A DNA stretch of 64,000 nucleotides from Ichthyophis bannanicus (Eukaryota; Chordata; Amphibia; Gymnophiona; Ichthyophiidae): positions 385,337,289 through 385,401,288 of the forward strand of contig CM066033.1 of the NCBI GenBank assembly GCA_033557465.1, in the 5' to 3' direction. The notes below the pieces were generated by a model. That model was not told the DNA's origin. It did not search any database and was given only the letters and a program-made list of their open reading frames with translations. This document shows, piece after piece, positions 39,464 to 50,775 of this stretch. The stretch's first letter is position 1. The number at the start of each line of letters is the position of its first letter. A program made the translations under genes and the position numbers.

Positions 39464-41096
39464 CTTAGTTTTAAGTTTGTGTCTAGATCTTTAAGTTCTT
39501 ACTTACTAGGGGTTGCTATGGGTATTTATACCAATAAAACTGTACCTAATACGTTTAATATACCTTGTTCACCTGAAGCTTAATTAATCTCAGGTCCTTA
39601 GTGTATGACTGATTTGGGTAATGAGTTTCACCTGAAAGCACCTCCTGTCTTTTAAGATGTGTAAGTACCTATAAAGCTATGATTATCCCAGGGGTGGGTG
39701 GGTGTGGGGAGGGAGGGAGGGAGGGAAATAACACTTATTAAAAGAGGGCTGCTACACAGTACCCTGTCTTGTGCTGCTGAGGTAAGCTAAATTCTGATTT
39801 GATTTAAATTATAGCTCTTAGCTGCTGCTAGGCTCTAACTTCTTATGAAATTTAAACTACAAACTCTCTGCTGGGTTTGAAATGTAATCAGAAAGCTCTC
39901 TTCTGTGTTTTAAAACTAAAAGTACTTTTGTGATGCTAGGCCCTGAGTGATTATTTAATGTACACTACAAGCTCTCTGCTTGGTTCCAAATGTAACCAGA
40001 AAGCTCTCTTCTGTGTGTTAAATTTAAACTAAAAGTACTTTGCTGTTACTTGGCCCTGAGTGACTATTAAATTTAAACTACAAGCTCTCTGCTGGGTATG
40101 AAATGTAACCAGAAAGTTCTCCTCTGTGTTTTAAATTCAAACTTTAATTGCTGCTACTAGGCCCTAACTGATCCAACAAAAAACAGTGGGTTCACAGTTT
40201 AAGTAGCTTTAATACAAAGAATTCTTTTTAGAAAATTACCAGAAGTATATACTCACAGTTGCAGATTTCTCTCCAGAAGTAACAGTCCCCCTTTCTAGTC
40301 CTTCAAGACAGAGGATCAGAGAGCTCTGGTTGAGCTATTTATGCCTCTGCTGCTGAGGTAATGCTGTGACCAACTTCCTGGGTAATTAACAGTCCTTGCT
40401 TGGATAGGAGGAGTCTTTCAAAATGGCCTTTTGATCTGCCACCTGGTGTTAACACCTATTGAAAAGGTTTCACAGGTCTCTTGCCCCCTAGGTAGAAGGC
40501 CTCTTTGTAAAGGTCTCTAGAAGACTTTATTTGTTGCTCAAAGAGTACAGACCCTGTTTTGCCTTTTGTGCTAAGCTAAATTCTGATTTGATTTAAATTA
40601 TAGCTCTTAGCTGCTGCTAGGCTCTAACTTCTTATGAAATTTAAACTACAAGCTCTCTGCTGGGTTCGAAATTTAACCAGAAAGCTCTCTTCTGTGTTTT
40701 AAAACTAAAAGTACTTTTGTGATGCTAGGCCCTGAGTGACTATTAAATGTACACTACAAGCTCTCTGCTGGTTTCCAAATGTAACCAGAAAGCTCTCTTC
40801 TGTGTGTTAAATTTAAACTAAAAGTACTTTGCTGTTACTTGGCCCTGAGTGACTATTAAATTTAAACTACAAGCTCTCTGCTGGGTATGAAATGTAACCA
40901 GAAAGTTCTCCTCTGTGTTTTAAATTCAAACTTTAATTGCTGCTACTAGGCCCTAACTGATCCAACAAAAACAGTGGGTTCACAGATTAAGTAGCTTTAA
41001 TACAAAGAATTCTTTTTAGAAAATTACCAGAAGTATATACTCACAGTTGCAGATTTCTCTCCAGAAGTAACAGTCCCCCTTTCTAGTCCTTCAAGA
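39464..41096 (-). promoter_or_regulatory. CR1 5' UTR with tandem units
   Basis: Two direct copies of about 520 bp (39786-40307 and 40575-41096, offset 789 bp) with near-identical sequence, separated by a unique linker 40308-40574. Each copy contains about three shorter subrepeats built on CTACAAGCTCTCTGCTGGGT and AACTAAAAGTACTTT. Position upstream of ORF1 suggests promoter monomers (inference). Confidence 0.75.
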
Positions 41097-41204
41097 ACTT
41101 CCTTTCCTGCTTCTGTCCCTGTGCCTTCCTTTAATTGCTTGTGAATTGTAAACCACTTTGATTGTTAAAGTAGGGCGGTATATCAAATAATTAAACATAA
41201 ACAT
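41097..41204 (+). mobile_element. L2 LINE 3' tail (continuation of 33375-35085)
   Basis: Contains GTGAATTGTAAACCACTTTG and AGGGCGGTATATCAAATAAT and a (AAACAT)n-like end, then the minisatellite resumes. Confidence 0.75.
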
Positions 41205-41700
41205 AAACATGGGCTGCTAGGACTGGAAATGGGCTGACGGGGGGCTAGGATAGGATTGGAAATGGGCTGATGGAGGGGCTAGGATAGGATTGGAAATGGG
41301 CTGATGGGAGGGCTTGGACTGGAAATGGACTGATGAGGAGCTAGGATAGGACTGAAAGTGGCTGATGGGGGAGCCAGGACTGGAAATGGGCTGATGGAGG
41401 GGATAGAATAGGACTGGAAATGGGCTAATGGAGGGCTAGGATAGAACAGGAAAGGACTGATGGGGGGGGGGGGGCTTGGACTGGAAATGGGGGGGTTGAC
41501 TGGAAATGGGTTGATGGGGGACTAGGATTGTAAATGGGCTGAGGGGGGCTAGGATAGGATTGGAAATGGGCTGATGGGGGGAGCTTGGACTGCAAAGGGC
41601 TGATGGGGGCTAGGATAGGACTGCAAAGGGCTGATGGGGAGGCTAGGATTGGAAATGGGCAGATGGGGGGGATGGAATGGGAGCGGATGCTGGGTGGGGA
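41205..41700. repeat. Minisatellite, right part
   Basis: Tandem units like GGCTAGGATAGGATTGGAAA and TGGGCTGATGGGGGGC, variable in length (about 30-50 bp). Same array as 33180-33345. Confidence 0.88.
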
Positions 41701-43499
41701 AGGAACTAGAAGGGAGCTGATGCTGGGGGAGGACTAGAAGGGGATGGGACTGAGGGAGTGAGGATGGAGAGAGGAAAAGATATTTTGTGTGGGAGGAAGA
41801 AAAATCTACGATTGTCCGGGTATTGGGAAAGTAAGTGGAGAATGAGGATGGAAGGGTGAAATTTGAATGGATGAAAAAGGATTAAAGAAAGAAAAGAAGG
41901 AAAGAGCAAAAGGGGAAAGATCAGTATATTAAAGCAGATGTAGAGAGAGAATGGAAAAAACTAGAAGAGAGAAGAAAGGACAAATGGACAGCAGACAATG
42001 GAGAGTTAGCAGAAGACACGAAGAAACCAGAAGAAAGTGGCTGGAGCAATTGCAACTGAAAAATAAAATGCCCAAACAACAAAACATAGAAAAATACTTT
42101 TTTATTTTGAATTTATTAACTGGAATATGTCTGTTCTGGAAAATATGCATTGTTAATGTTTTTGCGTTTTGTTTAGTACAAGAGAAAATTAATTTACAGT
42201 TTTATTTCTACAGTGTTGTTGTATATTCCAAGTTTGGCTTTTGGGGTTCCCAATTTAATCATCTTCCTGTTTCTAAATTGTGATCCCTTGTTCTATGTTT
42301 GGTAACAGTCTATGTTCTGCATGTGTAACTAAGCTGAGGTATTCTGTTTATGTAGTTTCTGAAGAGCTTACTTAACCCTCTCCTCACCAGCAACCTACTG
42401 GGCTCTTAAAGCTACAGAAGACTACATTCAAATCAATGGGAAGGTTATCAAAAGACAGCAATAAATACAACACAGTTCTATAGAAAATACACCAAAGCTT
42501 TAGTGGAGAGAAACTGAGAGAAACACTTTCTCCCTGTTTACTCTAACTTACTAGCCATGGTTCACTTTATTTATAAGGCTCTTTTAGATGATACAGCAAA
42601 ATTTCACTTTATCATTATACGACAAATATGACGTATTTATCATATCGTAGGTCAACTTCATTCGATGTCTGTGAGTGTGCGGAGACATACATGGAGTCCA
42701 AGACATAACTGTTTACTGCTACATAGGTCATTATGAGGAGACATACAGGATTCCAAGACATAATTGACCTAATTGACATAATTGTTTACTGCTGACTAGA
42801 TCGGTATGAGGGGACATACACATAACTGTTTACTGCTGACTGCTTGATATCTAATAACCCTAAGTACTGCTTGATATCTACTAACCCTGAGAGTATTTTA
42901 GCTAATAACCCTGAGACAGAGAGGCTAGAGTACAACCTGCCCTTTTCTTTATTTATATAAACCTTCACTTAGTAAGCAAATATATGAAGTTTTATTTCTA
43001 AGCAAGGTTCTGAACAGAATTAACTCTTTCTCAGGTTTAGTCAGTCTAATAGTGTATGGTACCCTGTACAAACATACATGCTTTCAGTTTCTATTTGACA
43101 GTCCCACTTGTTCTCTTTCCCCAGTAGGAGATGTATTGGTATTCTCTGAGATGTACTGGTTTAATATCTGTAGTGTTGCCTTTTGATAGGTAGGGTTTGG
43201 TGCTTTGTGAGTCCTGGTAGTGCTCTTATGATATGATGGGTTTGCTATGGGTTCTAAATGGGCAGCGTTCCAAATTAACGAGGCATTTTGCAGGAAATTT
43301 AAGAATAAAGGTACCCCCTAAAACTCACTGTCTGAGCTCTAAAAGCCTTTCGTGCCTGGTTTGAGTTATTCTAGGAAAGTCCAGGAAATTTCTTTCCCAT
43401 CATACAATAAGGAGCCTTTATTCTGGAAAAAGGGAACAGTCCCTGGCAGGTTCCAGTGTAAACGAATACCAACAAAGTGGCTCTTGTAACCGGTTCAGT
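41701..43499. other. Intergenic sequence with weak purine-rich and short direct repeats
   Basis: 41700-42060 is strongly purine-rich. Around 42680-42920 short phrases recur (AAGACATAACTGTTTACTGC; TGATATCTAATAACCCT). No gene recognised. Confidence 0.4.
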
Positions 43500-43814
43500 T
43501 GATGCTTCCAATACTGCTTCTGTTTTCCTTGGGCAAGCAGTATGCATCAGCCACTCCTGGTGATGTCATCTGAAGGTGCCAAGGATGGAAATGCTCTCCA
43601 GAGCCTAGAAGGGTAAACCTTTCTGGGCATGTACCAAGGTAGCCTACCTCCTGTCCCACCCCTAGCTAGCCCAGAATTCCTTCTGATGCCTTGCCAGCAA
43701 GATGGACCACGCCAGCTTTAATTTAAAAAAAAAAGAAGAACAAAATATGTTGAAAAGAAGAGAGACACTACAAGCGACACCCTCACCTCACCAGAACCAC
43801 GCAAAACAGTCCCC

Positions 43815-44660
43815 TTGCCCTTGGCAGAGTCCGAGCCTGCCATGACTCACCTCCAGCCACCGCCACAGCTGGAAGACTTAACCTACCCCAAGTTTCTGTG
43901 CAGGATCACATCACAACTGACCCTCATGCCAGCAGACACAGCGTACCTCAAGGATGAAGCACCAAGGGCCCTGAAGTTCTTAGACACTCCTAAAACACCA
44001 CTTGCCTTGCCAGTCCATCAACAGCTCCTGGACACCCTGACCCAGCTCTAGCTCACTTTAGCATTGGTACCTGCCTGCTCCCACAAGCTAGAGCAAAGTA
44101 CCAAGTGTAACCAGCTCCGGGATTCTCAAAGACCCAGCTACCACACCAATCCATTGTGGTTGAGTCCACTCTGAAGCAAGCCAAATCCTCATGCTACCAT
44201 GCCAATGCCCCACCCAGCTAGAACCACAAGCTCCTGGACAATGTGGGCAAGAAAGCATTCCAGGGGGCCATACTGAGTGCCCAGATCATGGCACACCAGT
44301 TCCAACATGCCATGTTTCAGGACCTGCTATTCAAGAACTTCAGGAATGCCATGACAGCACTGCCCCCGGAGTCATAAACGGCCACCTTGACAGCCCTGGC
44401 AGACCTCATGGAGTGCACCAAACATCTTTTAAGAGCCACCTTTGAGGACACCACTGCCCGCAAGGCTGGAATGACCATCTCCACATGGTGCCTAGCCTGG
44501 CTTCAGGCCTTAGACGTGAGAGAGGACACACACGCCCGCATAGCTGATACCCCCTGTACAGGGGACTCACTCTTTGGGGCAAGGTCAAGGACACCGTCAA
44601 TGATATGAAAGAGCACTGCACCACCCTGCAGACCCTCACGGAAGAAAGACTCAAATACAG
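43815..44660 (+). pseudogene. DIRS gag-like remnant
   Basis: LEDLTYPKFLCRITSQLTLM and KFLDTPKTPLALPVHQQLLD match EDITYYKFVRKVISSLSIA and KFVDTPKTVTGLPVHQLLQD in the 9.3-kb DIRS gag. A further frame at 44387-44608 has RIADTPCTGDSLFGA. Several frameshifts. Confidence 0.85.
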
Positions 44661-45079
44661 CACCAACAACAAGAAAGAGAACTACCACTGCAGGCTATGC
44701 CCTCCTTCAAACGGGATGACCCCCACCATAAGTGGCAAGCCCCACGGTACAAGCAGCAATCGTACCAGGCGCTATGTCAACAAAAGGGCCACCAGAGAGA
44801 AAGAACACAACAGAAACAGGCAGCGCCCTCATCAGGAAAGAGCACACCATCCTTTTGACAGTGCATGCCCGGACAGAACCCCAGTTGGGGGGCATCTCTG
44901 CCTTCTTCAAAGCCTAGGCATAGGTCACAATGGACAAATGGCTCCTCCAAATCATAGCGGAGGGTTACAGCATTCGATTCATATCATCACCCTCCCAGCA
45001 CACTCCACTCATCACCGAGACCCCACTACACCTGCTACTGGCCATGATGTCAGAGATCCTGTCTCTCCTACCCTCCCGG

Positions 45080-46298
45080 CAATAGAATCCGTTCTGACAG
45101 ACGAGTTCAACAGTGGGTTCTACTCCAGGTACTTTCTCATATCAAAGAAATCAGGTGGGGTCCACCGCATCCTCAACCTGAGGAAGCTAAACAAGATTAT
45201 CTTCAAAGAGAAATTTCAGATGTACTACTCCTTAGTATCCATACTACCCCTCATTCAGACTGAGGACGGCTGGATGCCCTTGACTTGTAGGACAACTACA
45301 CACTTATCCCTAGCCACCCATCGCACAGATAATACCCATGCTTCTAGGTGCTGGGCTGCCACTATCAGTACAGAGTTCTCGCCTTTGGTCTGTCTCCAGC
45401 CCTGAGGGTGTTCATCAAGTGTGTTGCTGTGGTGGCTGCCCATCTCTGCAAGCAGGGCACATGCATCTTCCTCAATGACTGACTGATCTCGGCTTCCTCC
45501 GCACAGGCAGCACAAGCAGGAATCAGATGGACCGCTGTCCTACTGACCACTCTGGGATTCCTAATCAACCACCAGAGGTCCCACCGCCAACCCTCTCAGT
45601 GCCTGGAGTTCATCAGGGCGGACATCGACACCATGGTCGCCAAGGCCTTCCTCCTCACCCACCAAGTGGGCATGATCACTTCCCTGGCTCGCAGTGTTGC
45701 CTCTGCTGAACAGGCCTCTGCCTGGACATTCCTCTGCCTCCTGGGACACACGGCGGCCATGACACAAGTGATGCACTCACAAAGCTACACATGTGCCATC
45801 TACAATGCCACCTCTGCTCACATTGGGACCAGCACTCCCAGCCGCTGTCTGTGCACATTCCACTGGACAAAAGGGTCCAGGAGTCCCTCCTCTGGTGGAC
45901 CCTTCTCAAGAATCTCGAGGAAGGCAAATCCCTTCAGCAGTCACCTCACCAGATGGTCATCATCACTGGTGTCTCGACCACAGGCTGGGAGGCCCACATG
46001 CAACAGCTCCACACCCAAGGGGCTTGGATTGCAAAGGAACGGACATACCACATCAAACTATTGGAGCTCTTTGTGTTCCGGTTCGCATTGCAGGCCTTTC
46101 AGCAACATGCCACCGGCAAAACTGTCCTGATCCAAATAGGCAACCAGGTAGCCATGTTCTATGTCAACAAATAGGGGGGGGAGGGGGCAGGCTCTCGCTC
46201 CCTCTGCATGGAGGCCCTCAGAATCTGTTTTTTGACCCTCTCCAAACATTGCCTCCTCCAAGCCTCCTACCTCCCAGGCGCTCAGAACAACTTGGTGG
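45080..46298 (+). pseudogene. DIRS RT-RNase H remnant
   Basis: RT motifs are recognisable (EFNSGFYSRYFLISKKSGGV, LRKLNKIIFKEKFQMYY) but the catalytic YLDD box has become a stop-interrupted FLND. The RNase H region starts with ITGVSTTGWEAHMQQ, where the catalytic TDAS is changed, and ends QVAMFYVNK followed by a stop. Inactive. Confidence 0.85.
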
Positions 46299-46375
46299 AT
46301 GATGTCACCATGTGTGGCTGACTTTCCCTGCTGTCCACGGAGAACCCCCATTACAGGTAAGTAACCTCGCTGTCT

Positions 46376-47106
46376 TTGTGTATCTTCCCTTCACATTTCT
46401 TTTACCCCTTGGTCAGCTAGTGTTCCAGCTAGCTCCCTCACAAGCCTTTTAGATGAAATATACTTTAAAGCAATCAGGTCAAAACAATGAGACTTTTTCC
46501 ATGTCGTTGTAGCCGGAAAAAGAATTAAGCAATGCACTTAGTATAGGAGAGCAAAAGAAGTAGAAATAGGCACCTTAAAGATGAAAAGGCAAAGCAGAGA
46601 GAGGGAAATGTTCGCAGTTGGGAGACCTTTGGTTCCTCTGCGAGGAAAGCGCCACATCTGCTCCCACGCACTGCCCTTAACCAGTTTCAAGCACACGCTA
46701 TGTAGTGGCCATTCCCCCTGAGCAGAGAAGCATTTGCAGCAAAACACCAGGTCAAATATTGCAAATAATAAATAAATAATATTCAAAACCTGAGTGACTC
46801 AAAGGTAGTCACAATATGGAAATTGGAGCAAGCAGGTTGGTACATGTGGGGACATGACAGGACTAGAGAGGAGGCAGAGGAACACTTTAGAGCCATTTCT
46901 CCCAGGGTAGGACGTGAGGGTTCATTTTACTGGACGGACACTTTGATTCATGCTGAACATTGTACAGGATAGAGAGATTTAGTTCTTTTTGCTTGAGTTA
47001 TAATGGTCTTTATTCTCTTTGCCATAATAGTAGAACGATTTGGTTCATTGAGTGGTCTGGGAACCACAAGGTGAAGATCAGTGTCTTACCTTAGATTCAG
47101 AAGACA
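46376..47106. other. Intergenic sequence, nothing recognised
   Basis: No gene or repeat identified. Confidence 0.3.
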
Positions 47107-47262
47107 GTGTCATAGTAACATAGTAAATGACGGCAGATAAAGACCAGCATGGTCCATCCAGTCTGCCCAGCATGTTGACAAGCGTAGGTGCACCTGCCGC
47201 TCCGTGCAGGCCAACCCTCCCCAAGACCCTGTTTAGGGGTAAACCAACCATTCCATGCAGTC
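47107..47262 (-). mobile_element. CR1-type LINE 3' UTR fragment
   Basis: AGATAAAGACCAGCATGGTC, CATCCAGTCTGCCCAGCATG and CTGCCGCTCCGTGCAGG match 17289-17420 and, reversed, 3120-3260. Confidence 0.85.
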
Positions 47263-47527
47263 ACAGAGCTTTCTGATGATTTGAGACTCTACTCATACCT
47301 CCATCACAGAGAATTAAAGATAACAGAATCCACTCTCTTTTGCTAAAGGTTTGCCATGGTTAATTGTAACTAGTGCTTAAATTGTTGGGCCAGTTAGGAG
47401 ACCTCTGCTGTTAAATGATTGCTTCTGTTCTAACATGAGCTGAAGATGGCCTCCGAGCATGGCAGAACCCATCCATATTCGTAACTACTGGGGACTTTTT
47501 CTTTCTTCCAGTGAAAATGTTCTTCCC
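47263..47527. other. Intergenic sequence, nothing recognised
   Basis: No gene or repeat identified. Confidence 0.3.
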
Positions 47528-47754
47528 CTTTGTATAAGGTTACCAGATTTTTTGGAGGCAAATCTGGGACGCTCATCTAATGTCAGCGGGGTTAGGGGGC
47601 GGGCTTAGTTCCAGGATTGCGCAATAGGAGGTAGAGGGAGGGAAGAAGAGTCATTCTCTTCCCTTCCCCACCCTTCCAGTCCTGCATTTCTCTTTACTCC
47701 TTCCTCCTGGTGTCCACCATCTCCCTTTCCCATCACTATCCACTTCCAGGTATT

Positions 47755-49335
47755 TATTTATTGAACAGTGTTTATATACCGCCTTTCTACAAGACAAGGC
47801 CGTTTACATATAACAATGTGAGTGAAACAGTAAAATTATAACAGCTGTGCTCTTTACATTGAACTATGGTGGGGGGGGGAAGGGAAAAGTGGGGCTGTAG
47901 ATTAACTATTTACAGCATGCTGAGGTGAGAATAGTGTCTGTGTGCTAGCTGGGGGTGAGGGGTTAGTGAGGGTCCACTCTGTAAAACTCCAGAAATAATT
48001 GAGTCTTTAGTTTTTTGCAAAGTTCTGCCAAAGTGTCAATTCCTCGAGGTAGGATGATATAGCATTCCAGATGGATGGGGCGTATAAGGAGAAGGCTCTG
48101 TTACATGTCCTTTGGCTTTTTCTGATTTTGATGGTCGGTATTTCTAGTAGATTGGTTGTGTATCATCTTCATTATTTTTGGGTGTTGTTATGAGTGTTTG
48201 GAGGCAGGCAGCAGATTGATCATTTATGATTTTGTAGATGATGATGATTTTGGATTTGGCTCTTGATCCAATTGTAAGCCAGTGCAGTTGCTTGAGGATC
48301 GGAGTGATGTGTGTGTACCGGGAGGTGCCTTGTATGAGTCTTGCAGTCATGTTTTGTGTTAGTTGTAATGAGTATGTGATGTGCTTTGGTAGTCCCTGGT
48401 AGATTGAGTTACAGTAATCTAGTATGGGTGTAATGATGGCCTGGCATGCTGTTCGGAAGTCTGGAGGGTTTAGTAGAGGTTGTGGGTTTTTAGGATTCTG
48501 ATTTTGTGGTATATACATTTCACTGTTTGTTTTACTTGGGTTTGTAGATTCATCTCTTCATCTAGGATGACTCCTAGGTATTTAATTTTGGTTTTGACTG
48601 TTATATCTTTATTGTTCAATTTGGTTGTTGTTGGTGTTTTGAAAGTGGATCTCTTGTTACATGAAGGATTTCAGCCTTGTTAAAGTTGACAGTGAGATTG
48701 TAGCCATTTGGTCATTTCTATGAAGCATGCGTTTATGATAGAGTAATTTGATATGGTTGTACAGAAGTGGGTGTAATCATGATATCATCTGCGTATATTT
48801 CATATTAGACATTGTAGCTTTATATGATGTTGCATAGGAATTGTATGCATATATTGAATAAGACTGATGAGATCGCTGAGCCTTGTGGTACTCCTTGGTG
48901 TAGGATGTATGGTATTGATTTCTGTGGTCTGATTTTTATTTGCTTCATTCATTCTGATAGATAGGATTGAAAACATTTTATGATGTTGCCTTGAATTCCA
49001 ATGTCACGTAGTCTGTTTAGGAGGAGTTGGTGGGAGACGGTGTCAAATGCTGCTGATATATCAAGGAATAGTAGAATGTATCCTTGTGATGTCTGTTCGG
49101 TGCCTGTGAGTAAGATGTTGAGAAGAGAAGTGAGTAGGGTTTCTACTCCATGTTTTGGTGGAACGCGGGTTGGTGTAGATCAAGGAATACATGTTTGTCA
49201 AGGTGATTTTGCAGTTCTGTCTGTAGGGTAGTTTCTATGTTCTTCAATAGGAAGGGGATGCTGGATATCGGTCTAAATGAGGCTGGGTTACATGGGTCGA
49301 GGTTCTGGTTCTTTAAGATGGGACAGTATCCGGCA
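47755..49335 (-). mobile_element. L2-type LINE fragment inside the hAT-like element
   Basis: On the minus strand 48518-48144 encodes ITPILDYCNSIYQGLPKHIT then THITPILKQLHWLTIGSRAK, the L2 C-terminal region; near 49010-49060 the minus strand reads LDISAAFDTVSHQLLLNRL, the RT palm motif. The left end is the AAAGGCGGTATATAAAC-type tail. Many stops. Confidence 0.8.
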
Positions 49336-50600
49336 TCTCCTCACTCAAGTGTCCATCATCTCCCCTCTCTTTCTTTCCCTCCTCCTATTCCCATCATGGT
49401 CCCTGTCTGAAGCCCAGCATCTACTCTCTATCTCATCCCATGTTCATGTTATCTGTCTTCCACCTCCCCTACCCTGTGGCCATCATCTTCCTACCACTTC
49501 CCCTCGGCCTACCTCTGCCACTGCCTCTCTCAGTGTCTGCAGCAGCAGTAAACTGTAGTATAAGCCAGACCTTGACAAATTTTGTTGAAAACTAGCAGCC
49601 AGCCTAAAAATATAGGTCACAGTGCATGCCCCCATTCCCCCTAAAAGGTGAATCACAGTTATTTTTTTATGTATTAGGGCCAGCCAGCCATTACCCAGTA
49701 TCTCTCTCTCTCATAGCCCCATCCAACCATCACCCGATGTCTCTCTCTGTCTTGTAGCCCCCCAGCCATCACCCAGTGTGTGTGTGTGTGTTTCTCTCTT
49801 GTAGCCTCCCCCTCCCACCTTCACCCAGTCTCTCTTTCTCTCATAGCCTCCCCCAGCAATCACCCAGTGTCTCTCTCTCAAAGTCTCCCCCCACCCCCCG
49901 CCATCACTTGGTATCTCTTTCTCCTTGCTCCCCTCCTGCAGCTAACACCCAATGTCTTGGTCTCTCTCTTTGCCCCCCTTCAGTTACCACCTGATGTTTC
50001 TCTCTCTCTCTCCTTACCCCCCTCCCTCAACTACCACTTGATCTCTCTCTCTCATTGCTCCCCCACAGCCATCAGCCAATCTCTCTCTCTCGTGGCCCCC
50101 TCCTCACAGCCATCACCCGATCTCGCTCCCTCTCTTCTTGCCCTGACCCCCCTAATCTTTCTTCTTATCCTTCCTTGCCCTTGCCACTCCCCGGAGCCAA
50201 CACTGATCTGTTCTCAGTAGACAGGAAGTTGAAACAGCTTGCAGCTTTGAAGCTCATGTGCGTGATGTACATTCAACATGCACCACGTGCATGAGCCCCA
50301 AAGCCCCATATGCATAAGAAGAGGGCTCTGCAGCTCAGGTATGTGCTGCATGTCCAATGTGTACCACTTGCATGGTCTTCAAAGCCGCATGCTGTTTCAA
50401 CTTCCTGTCTGTCAAGAACTGATCAGTGATGGCTGGGGGGGGGGGGGCAAGGGCAAGGAGGGAGAGAAAGAAAGAGAGAGAGATCGGAGGGGTGGGGCAA
50501 GCAGAGTGAGAAAGAGAGTTCAGGTGATGGCTTAGAGAAGGGCAAGGATAGAGAGAGAGAGAGAGATCTGATGATGGCTGTAGAGGGGTGCTCAATATAC
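49336..50600. repeat. CT-rich minisatellite with a large fold-back
   Basis: 49340-50110 is a degenerate tandem array of units such as CCAGCCATCACCCAGTGTCT with CTCTCT tracts. 50040-50600 folds on itself around 50315: GTAGACAGGAAGTTGAAACA (50218) is the complement of the 50394-50412 segment, and the outer CT tracts pair with AGAGAGAG tracts. No gene. Confidence 0.8.
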
Positions 50601-50775
50601 CGATGGTGCCAGTGATGGGAGGGTGACGCTGCTGCCGCAGACCTGCATGGCCCTCATTCCCACTACTTGAAATCAGAGATAGGAGACAGCCAAAGCGGTA
50701 GAAGTCAGGGACAGAGTCCTGAAATCAGGGATAATCCCTGGAAATGGGGGATGTCTGCTAACCCTACCTTTGCAT

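Larger units (their letters stand above)
35086..41096 (-). mobile_element. Near full-length CR1 LINE (about 6.0 kb)
   Basis: Complete order on the minus strand: 5' UTR with tandem units (41096-39464), ORF1 (39463-38543), ORF2 endonuclease (38436-37191), a SINE inserted in ORF2, ORF2 reverse transcriptase (36901-35255), and a short 3' UTR ending near 35086 (ATGGCATATCTTATGATC). The two ORFs have no stop other than the SINE break. It sits inside an L2 3' UTR, so it is younger than that L2. No target duplication is evident, as is common for CR1. Confidence 0.9.
43500..46375 (+). mobile_element. Second DIRS element, decayed and internally deleted
   Basis: The 5' terminus TTCCTTGGGCAAGCAGTATG ... 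CATCAGCCACTCCTGGTGAT and the 3' terminus TCACCATGTGTGGCTGACTT ... ATTACAGGTAAGTAACCTCG are inverted counterparts. Inside are gag, RT and RNase H remnants in sense. The methylase-like domain and the tyrosine recombinase are gone, the RNase H sequence running directly into the 3' terminal repeat near 46298. Different subfamily from the 9.3-kb copy. Confidence 0.85.
47536..50767. mobile_element. hAT-like non-autonomous element, left unit
   Basis: Starts AAGGTTACCAGATTTTTTGG and ends GTCTGCTAACCCTAC. Flanked by 8-bp copies CTTTGTAT (47528-47535) and CTTTGCAT (50768-50775). An 8-bp duplication fits hAT. It contains an inserted L2 LINE fragment and a CT-rich repeat region. No transposase seen. Confidence 0.65.

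Noticed and set aside
39786..41096. CRISPR-like or satellite array
   Set aside because: Long (about 520-bp) units with subrepeats, located in a LINE 5' UTR; no short repeats with unique spacers.
49776..50595. Ser/Leu/Pro-rich open frames on both strands
   Set aside because: They translate CT- or GA-rich minisatellite and its fold-back.
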